The position numbers and the translations under genes are program-made. The notes under the pieces are model-generated. The model was not told the origin of the DNA and ran no database searches. It saw only the letters and a list, made by a program, of their open reading frames with translations. DNA of 64,000 nt. Origin: Photobacterium malacitanum. GTDB taxonomy: Bacteria > Pseudomonadota > Gammaproteobacteria > Enterobacterales > Vibrionaceae. Within the stretch, counting starts at the first letter, position 1; each line of letters opens with the position of its first letter. Shown here one piece after another: positions 13,908 to 22,875 of the stretch. Location: the NCBI RefSeq assembly GCF_900185615.1, contig NZ_FYAK01000002.1:310001-374000 (forward strand), written 5' to 3'.

Positions 13908-15362
13908 TTATTCTTTGTCTTGAATAATGCGAGTTAACTTAGGTGCGATAAGCAATGTAAAAGCAGCAATCGCAGCGGTTACATACCCTATTTCACCAAA
14001 TACTTCAGCATATAAAACAAGGGTTTGGTTTGAGTCGATAACGCCTTTCGGTGCGGCTGTTAAACTTGCAATCCAGCCAGCTAAAATTGCGGCGGTTGCA
14101 GACGTTAAAAACCACATTCCCATCGCAAAACCCATCATTCGTTGCGGTACCAATTGCGCTATCATCGCCAGCCCTAAACCTGAAACTAATAACTCACCCA
14201 CTGACTGTAATAAATAACTTGCGACTAACCAGTTTGAGTTAACAATCCCTTGCGTATTAGCAAAGCCAGTTGAGTATTTTAAGATCAAAAACGCGAGGCT
14301 ACATAACACCATGCCAAAGGCAAACTTAAATGGCATTGCGAATCGTTCACCAAGTTTATTATAAAGAATGGCTAATAATGGACTAGCAACCATGATCCAA
14401 AATGGATTTAACGCTTGAAATTGCTCTGGTTCAACTTTAAAGCCGAATAAATCATGACTGACATTATGAATAGCGAAGAAGTTAAGTGACGTTGGCATTT
14501 GGAAATATAAGGCAAAGAACACCACCCCCTGCAACATTAATACAAAGGCAACTAACATCTTCGCCCTTTCTAGCCCTTTAGATTTAAACGCCTCTTTGAA
14601 GTATACAAACACAATGATAATGCCAACTACTACAAGAATAGCGTGTGCATAAAACAAATGTTGCAATAGCACCGCACTGAGGAAGCTCAATAGGATCGTT
14701 ACAACCACAACGGCCATATAGTAAAGTTTATTCACTGGTATCATATCGGGTTTAGAACCAATGTTTTTAACGATTCTGCCCATTACCATAAAGTTAACCA
14801 TTGTAATGAGTAAGCCTACCGCACTAACACCAAATGCCATTCCGTAGCCCATTTTCTCTGCTATCCAAGGGCTTAATAACATTGAAAAAAATGAACCAAG
14901 GTTAATCGCCATATAATACATGGTAAAGGCACCATCAAGGCGAGGATCATTTTCTTCGTAGACTTTGGCCAACAAGCTTGAAGGGTTAGCTTTAAATAAG
15001 CCATTACCCATGGTGATAAATCCCATTGCTATATAAAGTAGTTCTTTACCCCCAAACTCTCCCGCCGCAGAGATCCCTAATAATGAATAACCCACCGTTA
15101 GAATAAATGCACCAAGCGTAATAGTGCGTTTCGTACCTAGGATTTTATCGCCAACCCAACCACCAATCGCCACAGAACCGAAAATAAGTGCTGAAAAAGC
15201 ACCAAATAATGTAAACGACTCTGATTCAGACATGCCAAGAATGCTTACAAGGTACACTGTAAGAATGGCTTGCATGCCATAGAAGCCAAACCGCTCCCAA
15301 AACTCTATCGAGAATATGAGATAAAACGGTTTAGGTTGCTTAAATACATTTACATCGGACAT
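13908..15362 (-). CDS. Proton-dependent oligopeptide transporter (POT/PTR family, Dtp-like)
   Basis: A 484-residue inner-membrane MFS protein of the POT family that imports di- and tripeptides with protons. The family signature EFWERFGFYGMQ (ExxERFxYYG type) is at about residues 20-31. GAFSALIFGSVAIGGWVGD and the FTMYYMAINLGSF motif follow, with about 14 hydrophobic segments. The start at 15360-15362 is favoured by AAGGAAG just upstream; an upstream ATG eight codons earlier is less likely. Which Dtp paralogue it matches is not clear. Confidence 0.88.
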   Translation of the reverse strand: MSDVNVFKQPKPFYLIFSIEFWERFGFYGMQAILTVYLVSILGMSESESFTLFGAFSALIFGSVAIGGWVGDKILGTKRTITLGAFILTVGYSLLGISAAGEFGGKELLYIAMGFITMGNGLFKANPSSLLAKVYEENDPRLDGAFTMYYMAINLGSFFSMLLSPWIAEKMGYGMAFGVSAVGLLITMVNFMVMGRIVKNIGSKPDMIPVNKLYYMAVVVVTILLSFLSAVLLQHLFYAHAILVVVGIIIVFVYFKEAFKSKGLERAKMLVAFVLMLQGVVFFALYFQMPTSLNFFAIHNVSHDLFGFKVEPEQFQALNPFWIMVASPLLAILYNKLGERFAMPFKFAFGMVLCSLAFLILKYSTGFANTQGIVNSNWLVASYLLQSVGELLVSGLGLAMIAQLVPQRMMGFAMGMWFLTSATAAILAGWIASLTAAPKGVIDSNQTLVLYAEVFGEIGYVTAAIAAFTLLIAPKLTRIIQDKE

Positions 15363-15898
15363 ACAGTCTTCCTTAATCAGGCGCAATTGCTTTAATAGTA
15401 GACGTTATCCTTCAATATCGACTAATGAGACTTATTCAAAAACTCAATGCAATCTCATGTAACCCAAATCACTTTTTGTAAATTCTATGTGCGAATGCCA
15501 TGCAGTTGAGATAGTTAGTTTTTACTAAAATAAGTACGTTTTTAGAGTACAAATGCAAAAATGTCTGTTTTGAAATGTTTTTTGTCAAATAATCTAAATT
15601 AAGCTAACTGATGTAGCGATATAGTACTTACCAAGAAAAGAAAATACTTAAATAAACATTTAAGAGGTTATTTACATAATGGTGCATGTAATTTATTGCT
15701 GACATTAAATATAACTAAATAAGCAATTAAGAAGAATAAAATATATTTAACAGACTAAATTTATTACTATTCAAACATAATGAAAAACATGATTGATATA
15801 TTACTTTTATATACCACATCTAATTGTTGTATTTCATTATTAATTTAGTAGGTATGAATTTATTCTGCTATTTTTCCAAACAGATAATCGAGTATATT
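15363..15898. other. Long AT-rich intergenic region between divergent transporter and cfa genes
   Basis: 536 bp, very AT-rich from about 15590. It should contain both promoters. An open frame reaches back to 15824 in phase with cfa but codes for a non-conserved extension. No RNA element is recognised. Confidence 0.4.
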
Positions 15899-17044
15899 AT
15901 GCCTAAAAATAAAGAATTATTCCGTGATTTATTAAAGCAAGCTGATATTGAAATTAATGGTACTCGCCCATGGGATATTACTATTAATGATGACAAACTT
16001 TTTGATAATATTTTATTAGATGGCACGATCGCTTTTGGCGAAGGTTATATGGATCGCTTATGGGATTGTGAACGTATTGATATTCTAATTAGTAAGTTAC
16101 TTCGCAGTAATATAGAAGATAAGCTATCGGGAATAGATAAAGTTAAGTTTGCAGCTAACTATGGTGTAACTAAATTAAAAAGCCTTATTAATCCACAAGC
16201 AGTAAACCGTGTTAAAGAAGATGTACCTTTCCACTACGATATCGGTAACGATTTATTTGTAAATATGCTAGATGAGCGCATGGCATATACCTGTGCATAT
16301 TGGAAAGATGCAAAAACACTAGACCAAGCCCAAGAACATAAAATGGATCTAATTTGTCGCAAGTTAGATTTACAACCAGGTATGCGTTTACTTGATATTG
16401 GTTGTGGTTGGGCAAGTTTCATGAACTATGCTGCAGCGAAATACGGTGTGATTTGTGATGGTTTAACCTTATCAAAAGAGCAAATGGCGCTGGGCCAAGA
16501 GATTGCAGATAAGAAGAAACTACCAGTTAAAATTATTTTGCAAGACTACCGAGAGTTTACGCCAGAACAACCTTATGACCGTGTTGTTTCTATTGGTATG
16601 ATTGAGCATGTTGGCCCGTCAAATTATGATGAATATTTCGAATGTGCTAACAGCTTTTTAGCTGATGATGGTATTTTCTTATTACACACTATTGGTAGCC
16701 CAACCTCTAAAGATGGTACCGACCCGTGGATCAATAAATATATTTTCCCTAACGGTGTTATTCCATCACTCGCACAATTAAGCGGTTCTGTTGAAAACAA
16801 ATTCAATATTGAAGATGTGCATAATTTTGGTCCAGATTATGATTTAACACTCATGGCGTGGTGTGAAAGATTTGAAAAGAACTGGTTCAAAATTTATAAA
16901 AATTACGATGCAACGTTCTACAGAATGTGGCGTTTCTATTTATTAAGCTGTGCAGGTGCATTCCGCTGTCGTGATATTAGCTTATGGCAAATAGCGCTAA
17001 CTAAAATTGGTGCAGATCTACCAGCTAATGCTCGTGCCGCTTAA
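15899..17044 (+). CDS. cfa: Cyclopropane-fatty-acyl-phospholipid synthase
   Basis: A 381-residue SAM-dependent enzyme that adds a methylene bridge to unsaturated chains of membrane phospholipids. It aligns along its length with E. coli Cfa (382 residues): FHYDIGNDLF, the SAM site LLDIGCGWA, IGMIEHVG, PWINKYIFPNG and a C-terminal CAGAFRCRDISLWQ. I set the start at the ATG 15899-15901 (MPKNKELF) because the length then matches the family; the longer frame from 15824 would add 25 unrelated residues. A strong terminator follows. Regulation by stationary-phase sigma factor, as in E. coli, is possible but not visible here. Confidence 0.93.
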   Translation: MPKNKELFRDLLKQADIEINGTRPWDITINDDKLFDNILLDGTIAFGEGYMDRLWDCERIDILISKLLRSNIEDKLSGIDKVKFAANYGVTKLKSLINPQAVNRVKEDVPFHYDIGNDLFVNMLDERMAYTCAYWKDAKTLDQAQEHKMDLICRKLDLQPGMRLLDIGCGWASFMNYAAAKYGVICDGLTLSKEQMALGQEIADKKKLPVKIILQDYREFTPEQPYDRVVSIGMIEHVGPSNYDEYFECANSFLADDGIFLLHTIGSPTSKDGTDPWINKYIFPNGVIPSLAQLSGSVENKFNIEDVHNFGPDYDLTLMAWCERFEKNWFKIYKNYDATFYRMWRFYLLSCAGAFRCRDISLWQIALTKIGADLPANARAA

Positions 17045-17048
17045 TTTA

Positions 17049-17089
17049 TCGCTGGCATATTTTAGTCATGAATATGCCAGCGAATTTTT
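17049..17089 (+). terminator. Rho-independent terminator of cfa
   Basis: A 13-bp stem from TCGCTGGCATATT to AATATGCCAGCGA, followed by a T-rich tract. Confidence 0.9.
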
Positions 17090-17129
17090 TCTCACATCAT
17101 AATAAACATGTGAGTTGGAGATAAATATT

Positions 17130-18086
17130 ATGAGAGGTCAACATATCTCTTATTGTAAGAATAATATTGAGCCATTATATTTTAAAAAAAACAACATAAC
17201 AGATATTGCACTTGTTACCGAAGGTGGTGGACAGCGAGGAATATTTACAGCTGGTGTTTTAGATGCTTTTCTTGAAAAAGAGTTTAATCCTTTTTCATTA
17301 TTAATTGGTACATCTGCAGGCTCTCTAAATATTGCATCTTATATTTGTCAACAACCTAAACATGCTTATCGTGTTATTACTGAAATAACGACAACTCGTG
17401 AGTTTTTTAGTTATTCTAAAATATTTACTGCTCGAGGTGGTATGAATCTCGATTGGTTAATAGAACAAACTCAAACTAAGTTAAAATTAGATTGGCACAC
17501 TGGTCGCAAGAATATGATCAACCGTACGGTGCTAGCGACAGCATCAGGCTTAGATCATAATCAAGCTGGCTTTTTTGACCTCAATGCCAATGATTGGGAT
17601 CAAAAGTTAAAAGCTTCGTGTGCTATTCCACTCTTAAACCGTCAGCCGATTTATTCTGATGAGCATTATTGGGTTGATGGTGGTTTACATGCCCCCATTC
17701 CAGCTAAAGCAGCATATGATCGCGGTTATAAAAACATTGTTGTAATTCGTACCAACCCGGTCGGATTGAATGCAAACCACCAATGGTTAAAAACTCTCAA
17801 GCGTGGATTAACACATACCAAAGCAGCAGCTTTCATTGATATGCTGTTGTTACATGAGCAAAAATACAATGAGAGTGAAGACTTCATCAATAACCCACCT
17901 GATGATGTCAATATTTATGAGATTTACCCACACAAGGCGTTAGAGTCAAAATTAATTGGCAGTGATATCAATGCACTTAACCATGATTATGATTTAGGAC
18001 ATCAGATGGGTTTGTATTTTCTAAAAACCATGAACAGCTACTGTCAATGTACCTCATGTAGTAAAAAAGAATCAGCGGCCATTTAA
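17130..18086 (+). CDS. yjjU: Patatin-like phospholipase (YjjU-like)
   Basis: About 318 residues with the patatin Ser-Asp dyad. The oxyanion loop is GGGQRGIF, the nucleophile elbow GTSAG, and the Asp motif DGGLHAPIP. It resembles E. coli YjjU in the order VTEGGGQRGIFTAGVLD, FNPF, GTSAG and EIYPHKALESKLIGS. Predicted to hydrolyse acyl esters of lipids at the inner face of the membrane. The ATG 17130-17132 is preferred, with GGAG upstream; an in-frame TTG five codons earlier is less likely. It lies after cfa, which modifies phospholipids, but the terminator between them argues against an operon. The C-terminus carries a Cys-rich CQCTSC segment. Confidence 0.85.
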   Translation: MRGQHISYCKNNIEPLYFKKNNITDIALVTEGGGQRGIFTAGVLDAFLEKEFNPFSLLIGTSAGSLNIASYICQQPKHAYRVITEITTTREFFSYSKIFTARGGMNLDWLIEQTQTKLKLDWHTGRKNMINRTVLATASGLDHNQAGFFDLNANDWDQKLKASCAIPLLNRQPIYSDEHYWVDGGLHAPIPAKAAYDRGYKNIVVIRTNPVGLNANHQWLKTLKRGLTHTKAAAFIDMLLLHEQKYNESEDFINNPPDDVNIYEIYPHKALESKLIGSDINALNHDYDLGHQMGLYFLKTMNSYCQCTSCSKKESAAI

Positions 18087-18264
18087 TTTATCTCTTCACT
18101 AGCGACATCAACATAAGGATAGGCTATCAGCTATCCATTTTATCAAGCCATAACTGCTGTTGTTATCGCTTGATAAAATTGCCCCCTATTCTCATAGATG
18201 AAAAAACAGACTATATGAGATAACTATAATTTGACTACGATTGTTAAACCACCTGAGTCAAATA

Positions 18265-19515
18265 ATGAAAATAAACTCTCTCATGATTGTAATGTCCTCA
18301 GTGTTATTTTTAGGTTGTGGTGGTGATAGCGCCGATGATATTACCTCTGAACAACCTCAAGTAGAACAGCCCCCAAAACCTCAACCCGACCTTAAATTGA
18401 AAGTCAATGATATCTCAAATGGTTACTATGAATCACTTTATGATGCTGGTGGCAATAAACTCAATATAGATAAAGATCAAGTATTACTAATGCAAAAGGC
18501 GTTTATGGAGGAATTAAAGCCAAATTTGAGTAATGAACAACAAAAAGAGTTTATGGAAATAGAATCCGATTTTGCACAAATAAAGCAATCTTCTGATATT
18601 GAAAAAGTGCTGTTCAATAATGTTTTGATTGATGCCATGATTAGCAGTACTAAGCCGCAACAACAAGATAAGTACTTTCCCGCTTTCCGTTTATTTCGCC
18701 ATCATACCCATCGCTTATTCCCGCTAACTCGTATAACAGATTATCAGTGGCTACTTGATTTACTTTCTCAACGTTCACTACTGAACCATTTAATTTTGAT
18801 CCCTCCTCAAGAAACTGACGATTACATTGAAACATGCCGTGAAAATGATGTACCTATTCCGCCAGCTTGGGGATCTGATCTGTGGGTTCATCAAGGTACC
18901 GCCACGACCGATTTTTTAGACAGCGATAGAACAGAAGTTTACGCCTATAAAAGCGCCACGGTGCCAGGTGCTTGTATGGCATTACCGCGCTGGGTCGTCA
19001 ATGACACCACAGGCGACGAATTTATCCAATTTCTTGGCATTATTTGTCAAAGTCAAACAACGGGTAAAGCCTGTTTTTGGGATAATATAGATAACGAAAC
19101 TGGCACCAGAATAACTGGCGGCAATGATTTAGCCTTTAATATTACTGATATTCAAAATGGTAATACACTTGCAGAAGACTGTACTGGCTGCCATAGAGGT
19201 AAAAATGTTTTCTTAATTCATCCCGGTACCGCTATTGATATCTCTGCCGATCACGATATTGATCCCAATGTGCGCTATCAGCCAATTTCTTCTCAAGGAT
19301 GGACAAACCCTCCAGCTTATGCCGAACGTGGGGATGGTGCTTGTGCGGGATGCCATGAAATTGGTGCGCTTTCATTCAATTATTGCAATGTGCTATTGAG
19401 AAATGCGGCTAACCAAACGATGCCAAGTAGTGCAGATCCTGCGAATTGGGTTGGTGATGAAACCTTCTATGGCACACATATTCAAGCGATGATCGACGAT
19501 CGTTGTTCTGAATAA
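18265..19515 (+). CDS. Lipoprotein with two c-type haem motifs, unknown function
   Basis: About 416 residues. A lipoprotein signal peptide with lipobox LFLGC at about residues 12-16 is followed by a Pro-rich linker (EQPQVEQPPKPQP) and a large domain of unknown family. The C-terminal third has two CxxCH haem-attachment motifs, CTGCH and CAGCH, each preceded by Cys-rich sequence. It is therefore a likely periplasmic, membrane-anchored cytochrome or haem-binding protein. No neighbouring electron-transport genes explain its partner. The start at 18265 puts the signal peptide at the N-terminus; an upstream in-frame start adds eight residues and spoils it. Confidence 0.7.
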   Translation: MKINSLMIVMSSVLFLGCGGDSADDITSEQPQVEQPPKPQPDLKLKVNDISNGYYESLYDAGGNKLNIDKDQVLLMQKAFMEELKPNLSNEQQKEFMEIESDFAQIKQSSDIEKVLFNNVLIDAMISSTKPQQQDKYFPAFRLFRHHTHRLFPLTRITDYQWLLDLLSQRSLLNHLILIPPQETDDYIETCRENDVPIPPAWGSDLWVHQGTATTDFLDSDRTEVYAYKSATVPGACMALPRWVVNDTTGDEFIQFLGIICQSQTTGKACFWDNIDNETGTRITGGNDLAFNITDIQNGNTLAEDCTGCHRGKNVFLIHPGTAIDISADHDIDPNVRYQPISSQGWTNPPAYAERGDGACAGCHEIGALSFNYCNVLLRNAANQTMPSSADPANWVGDETFYGTHIQAMIDDRCSE

Positions 19516-19525
19516 ATATAAAAAA

Positions 19526-19553
19526 CAGGCAGTAACATTGACGTTACTGCCTG
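19526..19553. terminator. Hairpin terminator
   Basis: A perfect 11-bp stem CAGGCAGTAAC / GTTACTGCCTG with a 6-base loop, between the haem lipoprotein gene and the convergent yciH. Confidence 0.75.
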
Positions 19554-19600
19554 ATTATACTGTTCTATGATAATGAATCACTCAGACTCTTTTTTATCAA

Positions 19601-19924
19601 TTAACCGCCAGCTAATTTAACAGTGTGACCTTTCTTTTCAAGATGCGCTTTAATTACATCACGCTTGTCACCTTGAATTTCAATTTTTCCATCTTTAACA
19701 GAACCACCGCAGCCACAGATTTTTTTTAATTCAGCAGCAATCAGTTTCAATTGAGTATCTTCAACATCAAGTCCAGAAACAATACAAACACCTTTGCCTT
19801 TGCGCCCTTTTGTTTCGCGTTGAATACGAACAATACCATCACCTTTTGGGCGTGTTGGTTGTACTTTTTCTTCTTTAATTCGACCGGTCTCGGTTGAGAA
19901 AACTAAACGATTATTATCACTCAT
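19601..19924 (-). CDS. yciH: SUI1/eIF1-family translation factor YciH
   Basis: A 107-residue eIF1-like protein. E. coli YciH (108 residues) is proposed to act at the ribosome during initiation. The SUI1 fold is visible: GIVRIQRETKGRKGKGVC, the LDVEDTQLKLIAAELKK helix, CGCGGSVKDGKIEIQG, and a C-terminal KAHLEKKGHTVKLAGG. I set the start at the ATG 19922-19924 (MSDNNRLVFS), which is the family N-terminus; a longer frame adds 19 unrelated residues. Confidence 0.92.
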   Translation of the reverse strand: MSDNNRLVFSTETGRIKEEKVQPTRPKGDGIVRIQRETKGRKGKGVCIVSGLDVEDTQLKLIAAELKKICGCGGSVKDGKIEIQGDKRDVIKAHLEKKGHTVKLAGG

Positions 19925-20045
19925 TGTGCAATCTATCTCACTTGGTTGCTTGATTATGTGAATAGCATTAAAAGTTAACACATCAATCTTGCGAAATACT
20001 CATGAAGCAATACTATCAATAAATGGTACTCAAACGGAACATCTT

Positions 20046-20651
20046 ATGATTCGTAATGTGATTTTTGATTTTGGTGCAGTCCTATTTGAGTGGAATCCAC
20101 TTCAAATTGTGAATAGTTTTACCGTATCGCAAATTGAGCGCGATATCTTACTGCGTGATGTTCTGCAGCATTCTGATTGGTTAGCGCTTGATCGTGGCAC
20201 GATGCTTATTGCTGAAGTGATCCCTAAGTTTTCAGCGCGTACGCAAATCCCGCCGCAACGTATAGAAGATTTTATTATTCATATTCAACATAGCCTCACA
20301 AAAATAAACCAAACTGAAATGCTGTTTCAAAAACTCACTCAGCGGCCATATTCTCTCTATTATCTAACCAATATGTGTAGCGCCTTTTTTGATACACTTT
20401 ATGAGAAACATCATTTCATTTCATTTTTTGATGGCGGATTAGTTTCAGGCAAAGAATTAGTCATGAAGCCGGAACAAGAAATATTTGTACGACTGTGTGA
20501 GCGCTATCAGCTAGAGCCTCAAGAAAGTCTTTTTATTGATGACAATGACGAAAATATTAAGATTGCCACTGAGATGGGCTTTAATACTGTCCAATTTAGC
20601 CAAACACCAACCTGTTTTCAGCAGATAGAAAAACGCCTTCTTCTACATTAA
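20046..20651 (+). CDS. HAD-superfamily phosphatase (subfamily IA)
   Basis: 201 residues. Motif I is FDFGAVLFEW (nucleophile Asp; the usual second Asp position is Gly, as in YihX-like enzymes with DLGNV). The motif II region is LYYLTNMC, the Lys of motif III is in VMKPEQEIF, and the acidic motif IV is FIDDNDENI. Likely acts on a small phosphorylated metabolite; the substrate is unknown. The start at 20046 (MIRNVIFDFG) is chosen because the fold begins there. An upstream in-frame start would add 19 residues overlapping the promoter region shared with yciH. Confidence 0.82.
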   Translation: MIRNVIFDFGAVLFEWNPLQIVNSFTVSQIERDILLRDVLQHSDWLALDRGTMLIAEVIPKFSARTQIPPQRIEDFIIHIQHSLTKINQTEMLFQKLTQRPYSLYYLTNMCSAFFDTLYEKHHFISFFDGGLVSGKELVMKPEQEIFVRLCERYQLEPQESLFIDDNDENIKIATEMGFNTVQFSQTPTCFQQIEKRLLLH

Positions 20652-20747
20652 GTAATGGTTATTGAATAATTTTACATAAAATTGAACATAGTTATCATGA
20701 CTCAGTCTATTATCTATATTGAAGAGCTAATAATATCAGGAGTTTAT

Positions 20748-21272
20748 GTGAAAAAAGTTTTTATCTCTGCCATGTTCGTTGCAGCCGCAACGGTATCAAC
20801 CATGAGCTACGCTGCCAATGAGTGTAATGGTAAATACATTGTTGGGCCGATTGAAACCATTCATGTTAAAGATCTTGATATGGATTTCAAAGCACGCATC
20901 GATACCGGTGCAAATACAACATCAATCAATGCTTATGATTTGCATGTGATTGACGGTAATAATAATCCTGCCGATGATAAAGAAAGCTGGCATCAAAATT
21001 TAGGTAAAATGATCAGTTTTAAAACAGCGAATGCGCGAGGACAGGAAGAAACACATACTGGAAAAATCATTAAAATCAGTAAAATTCGCAATGCACAAGG
21101 TGTTGAACGTCGTTACGCTGTCGTTATGGACTTGATTTGGAATGGTAAGAGCCACGCCATCCCTGTAAACCTACGAGATCGAAAAAAACTAGAATATAAA
21201 TTATTGATTGGACGTAATTGGCTTGATGGTAAATATCTGGTTGATGTCTCTAAAAGTGATGACGATGATTAA
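20748..21272 (+). CDS. Periplasmic retropepsin-like protein (RimB/ATP-dependent zinc protease-annotated family)
   Basis: 174 residues starting with GTG at 20748 behind an AGGAG ribosome site. A signal peptide (KKVFISAMFVAAATVSTMSYA) exports it. The mature domain begins with IVGPIETIHVKDLDMDFKAR and has the aspartic-protease-like IDTGANTTSI motif, then a pattern ending LLIGRNWLDGKYLVDVS. This matches the family often named putative ATP-dependent zinc protease (PF05618), although no ATP or zinc site is visible. Cytoplasmic relatives work with RimK; this exported form cannot. The C-terminus is acidic (SDDDD). Confidence 0.75.
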   Translation: MKKVFISAMFVAAATVSTMSYAANECNGKYIVGPIETIHVKDLDMDFKARIDTGANTTSINAYDLHVIDGNNNPADDKESWHQNLGKMISFKTANARGQEETHTGKIIKISKIRNAQGVERRYAVVMDLIWNGKSHAIPVNLRDRKKLEYKLLIGRNWLDGKYLVDVSKSDDDD

Positions 21273-21294
21273 TCACTAAATCATAAATTTAAAC

Positions 21295-21324
21295 AGTGCC
21301 TACCCTAAATAGGCACTACTTTTT
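21295..21324 (+). terminator. Rho-independent terminator
   Basis: Stem AGTGCCTA / TAGGCACT with a 7-base loop, followed by ACTTTTTT. Confidence 0.85.
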
Positions 21325-21674
21325 TAAACCGGTAATATTTTATCTAAATACTTCTTAATTGAAACGATATCACCTTTCAGTAATTGGCCCCGTACAATTG
21401 CATACCACTCATTGGCTTTACCAGTATCGTTTTTTAAAACAATGCCACGATAATTTTCAGCACTTGCTGTAGTTAATGTGTTTGACTTGCTTTGGTGTGA
21501 CGCAAACCGTTCTGGCGGCATAAACGCCTTAGTGTCGCACCACCAATTAACACTCTTTTTTACATTAGCCAACATCCCTTGAACAGCTTGTCCGTTAATG
21601 ACTGCTTTCCAATCTGAGGTTAACCCAGTGCTGTTTTCAATAATATAACCACGATGAAAAAGGCGTTTTTTCAT
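21324..21674 (-). CDS. Small protein made of two related repeats, unknown function
   Basis: 116 residues with an internal duplication: residues 8-46 (HRGYIIENSTGLTSDWKAVI, then NGQAVQG) and residues 75-113 (YRGIVLKNDTGKANEWYAIV, then RGQLLKG) share the pattern RG-N-TG-W-A-I-GQ--G. They are joined by a basic linker. No signal peptide or membrane segment is visible. It is a monocistronic leftward gene next to an orphan recombinase. Possibly one of the small DUF families restricted to Vibrionaceae; I do not assign a function. Confidence 0.6.
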   Translation of the reverse strand: MKKRLFHRGYIIENSTGLTSDWKAVINGQAVQGMLANVKKSVNWWCDTKAFMPPERFASHQSKSNTLTTASAENYRGIVLKNDTGKANEWYAIVRGQLLKGDIVSIKKYLDKILPV

Positions 21675-21849
21675 TGTCTATTACCTACCTGATTAAAGTG
21701 TTACATTCGTTAATAATCATAATCTTAAACTAGTTACATAGTAATAACACTTGAGTGTCTATGCTAGCTTTTTATGATTATTCTTCCGTTTTTAAGTGAT
21801 CGTTGTTATTATTAAAATAATATAAAGTTATAGTGCATTAGGTGTTATT

Positions 21850-22815
21850 GTGGCAAAGAAAATAGCAATCATTGAAGACGACCAAGTCCGTAGCGCTAGT
21901 ATTAGTGATTTTTCCAATGTCGCTGAGTCAATTACTATTTGGCAACGCTTAACCCATCAACAATATGCCCAAAATACTCTGGTTGCATTTAAGAACGATT
22001 GGAATAATTTTTTAGTCTTTTGTGCGCAGTATAATGCATTACCATTACCCGCATCTGCGGAAATTGTTCACCGTTATATTGAAAAAATGGCTCAAACCCG
22101 AAAATTAGCCAGCCTCAAACGTTACATTGTCACTATTGGGTTGGTTCATCGCTGTCATGCACTGCCTAATCCATGTTTAAGTAATGAAATAAAACTTGCG
22201 ATGCACAAACAACGTCTTGATAAACATGATGATTATACTAATGCTCATGGCTTTCGCGATAATCACTTACATGACATTCTTGAATCATTTATGGGCTCAA
22301 CTAAAGCTAAAGATATACGTGATATGGCAATTTGGGCGATGACCTTTGAAGGTATGTTAAAACGCTCAGAAGTTACTGCATTAACTATTAATGATATTGA
22401 GGTTGCACAAGATGGTCTTATCACCCTGTGTATTAACGATAATTTAATCGGACTCAGTGAAGTAGCGTCTAGTGCAGTTAATCGATGGTTAACCTTATCA
22501 ATGATTGATAGTGGATTCGTGTTTCGTCGTATAGATAGGCACAATAATATTGGCGACAACCCTCTCGATCATTCTTCTATTTATCGTATTTTTAGACGTG
22601 CTAGCCAAGAATTAGATCTACCTGCTGATGTTATATTCTCAGGCCAATCACCACGGGTTGGTGCCAGCCAAGATTTAGCCGACGCTGGGCTATCTGTTCA
22701 TCAAATTCAACATCAAGGTCGATGGCGCAGCCCTGCTATGCCTGCCCAATATATAGGTCAACGAGCGAAACGAGATAACACTCTGAAGAAATTTGCCGAT
22801 AAAAATAATAAATGA
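21850..22815 (+). CDS. Orphan tyrosine recombinase
   Basis: 321 residues starting with GTG. The N-terminal SAM-like core-binding domain covers about residues 25-110. The catalytic domain has the first Arg in MLKRSEVTAL, the second Arg in GQSPRVGASQDL, the Trp/His position in HQGRWRSPAMP and the Tyr nucleophile in AQYIGQ. The usual His of the HxxR box (GHSLRVG in relatives) is Gln here, which may weaken activity. No flanking integron, prophage or att repeat is evident. It may be a resident recombinase or a relic. Confidence 0.8.
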   Translation: MAKKIAIIEDDQVRSASISDFSNVAESITIWQRLTHQQYAQNTLVAFKNDWNNFLVFCAQYNALPLPASAEIVHRYIEKMAQTRKLASLKRYIVTIGLVHRCHALPNPCLSNEIKLAMHKQRLDKHDDYTNAHGFRDNHLHDILESFMGSTKAKDIRDMAIWAMTFEGMLKRSEVTALTINDIEVAQDGLITLCINDNLIGLSEVASSAVNRWLTLSMIDSGFVFRRIDRHNNIGDNPLDHSSIYRIFRRASQELDLPADVIFSGQSPRVGASQDLADAGLSVHQIQHQGRWRSPAMPAQYIGQRAKRDNTLKKFADKNNK

Positions 22816-22830
22816 AACAGCAGCAAAAAA

Positions 22831-22860
22831 AAGCCAACCGTGATGGTTGGCTTAAGCATC
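22831..22860 (-). terminator. Terminator of ddl
   Basis: Stem AAGCCAACC / GGTTGGCTT with a 5-base loop. Read leftward it is followed by a run of T, and so serves ddl. Confidence 0.85.
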
Positions 22861-22875
22861 ATTGGCTTATGTGAT

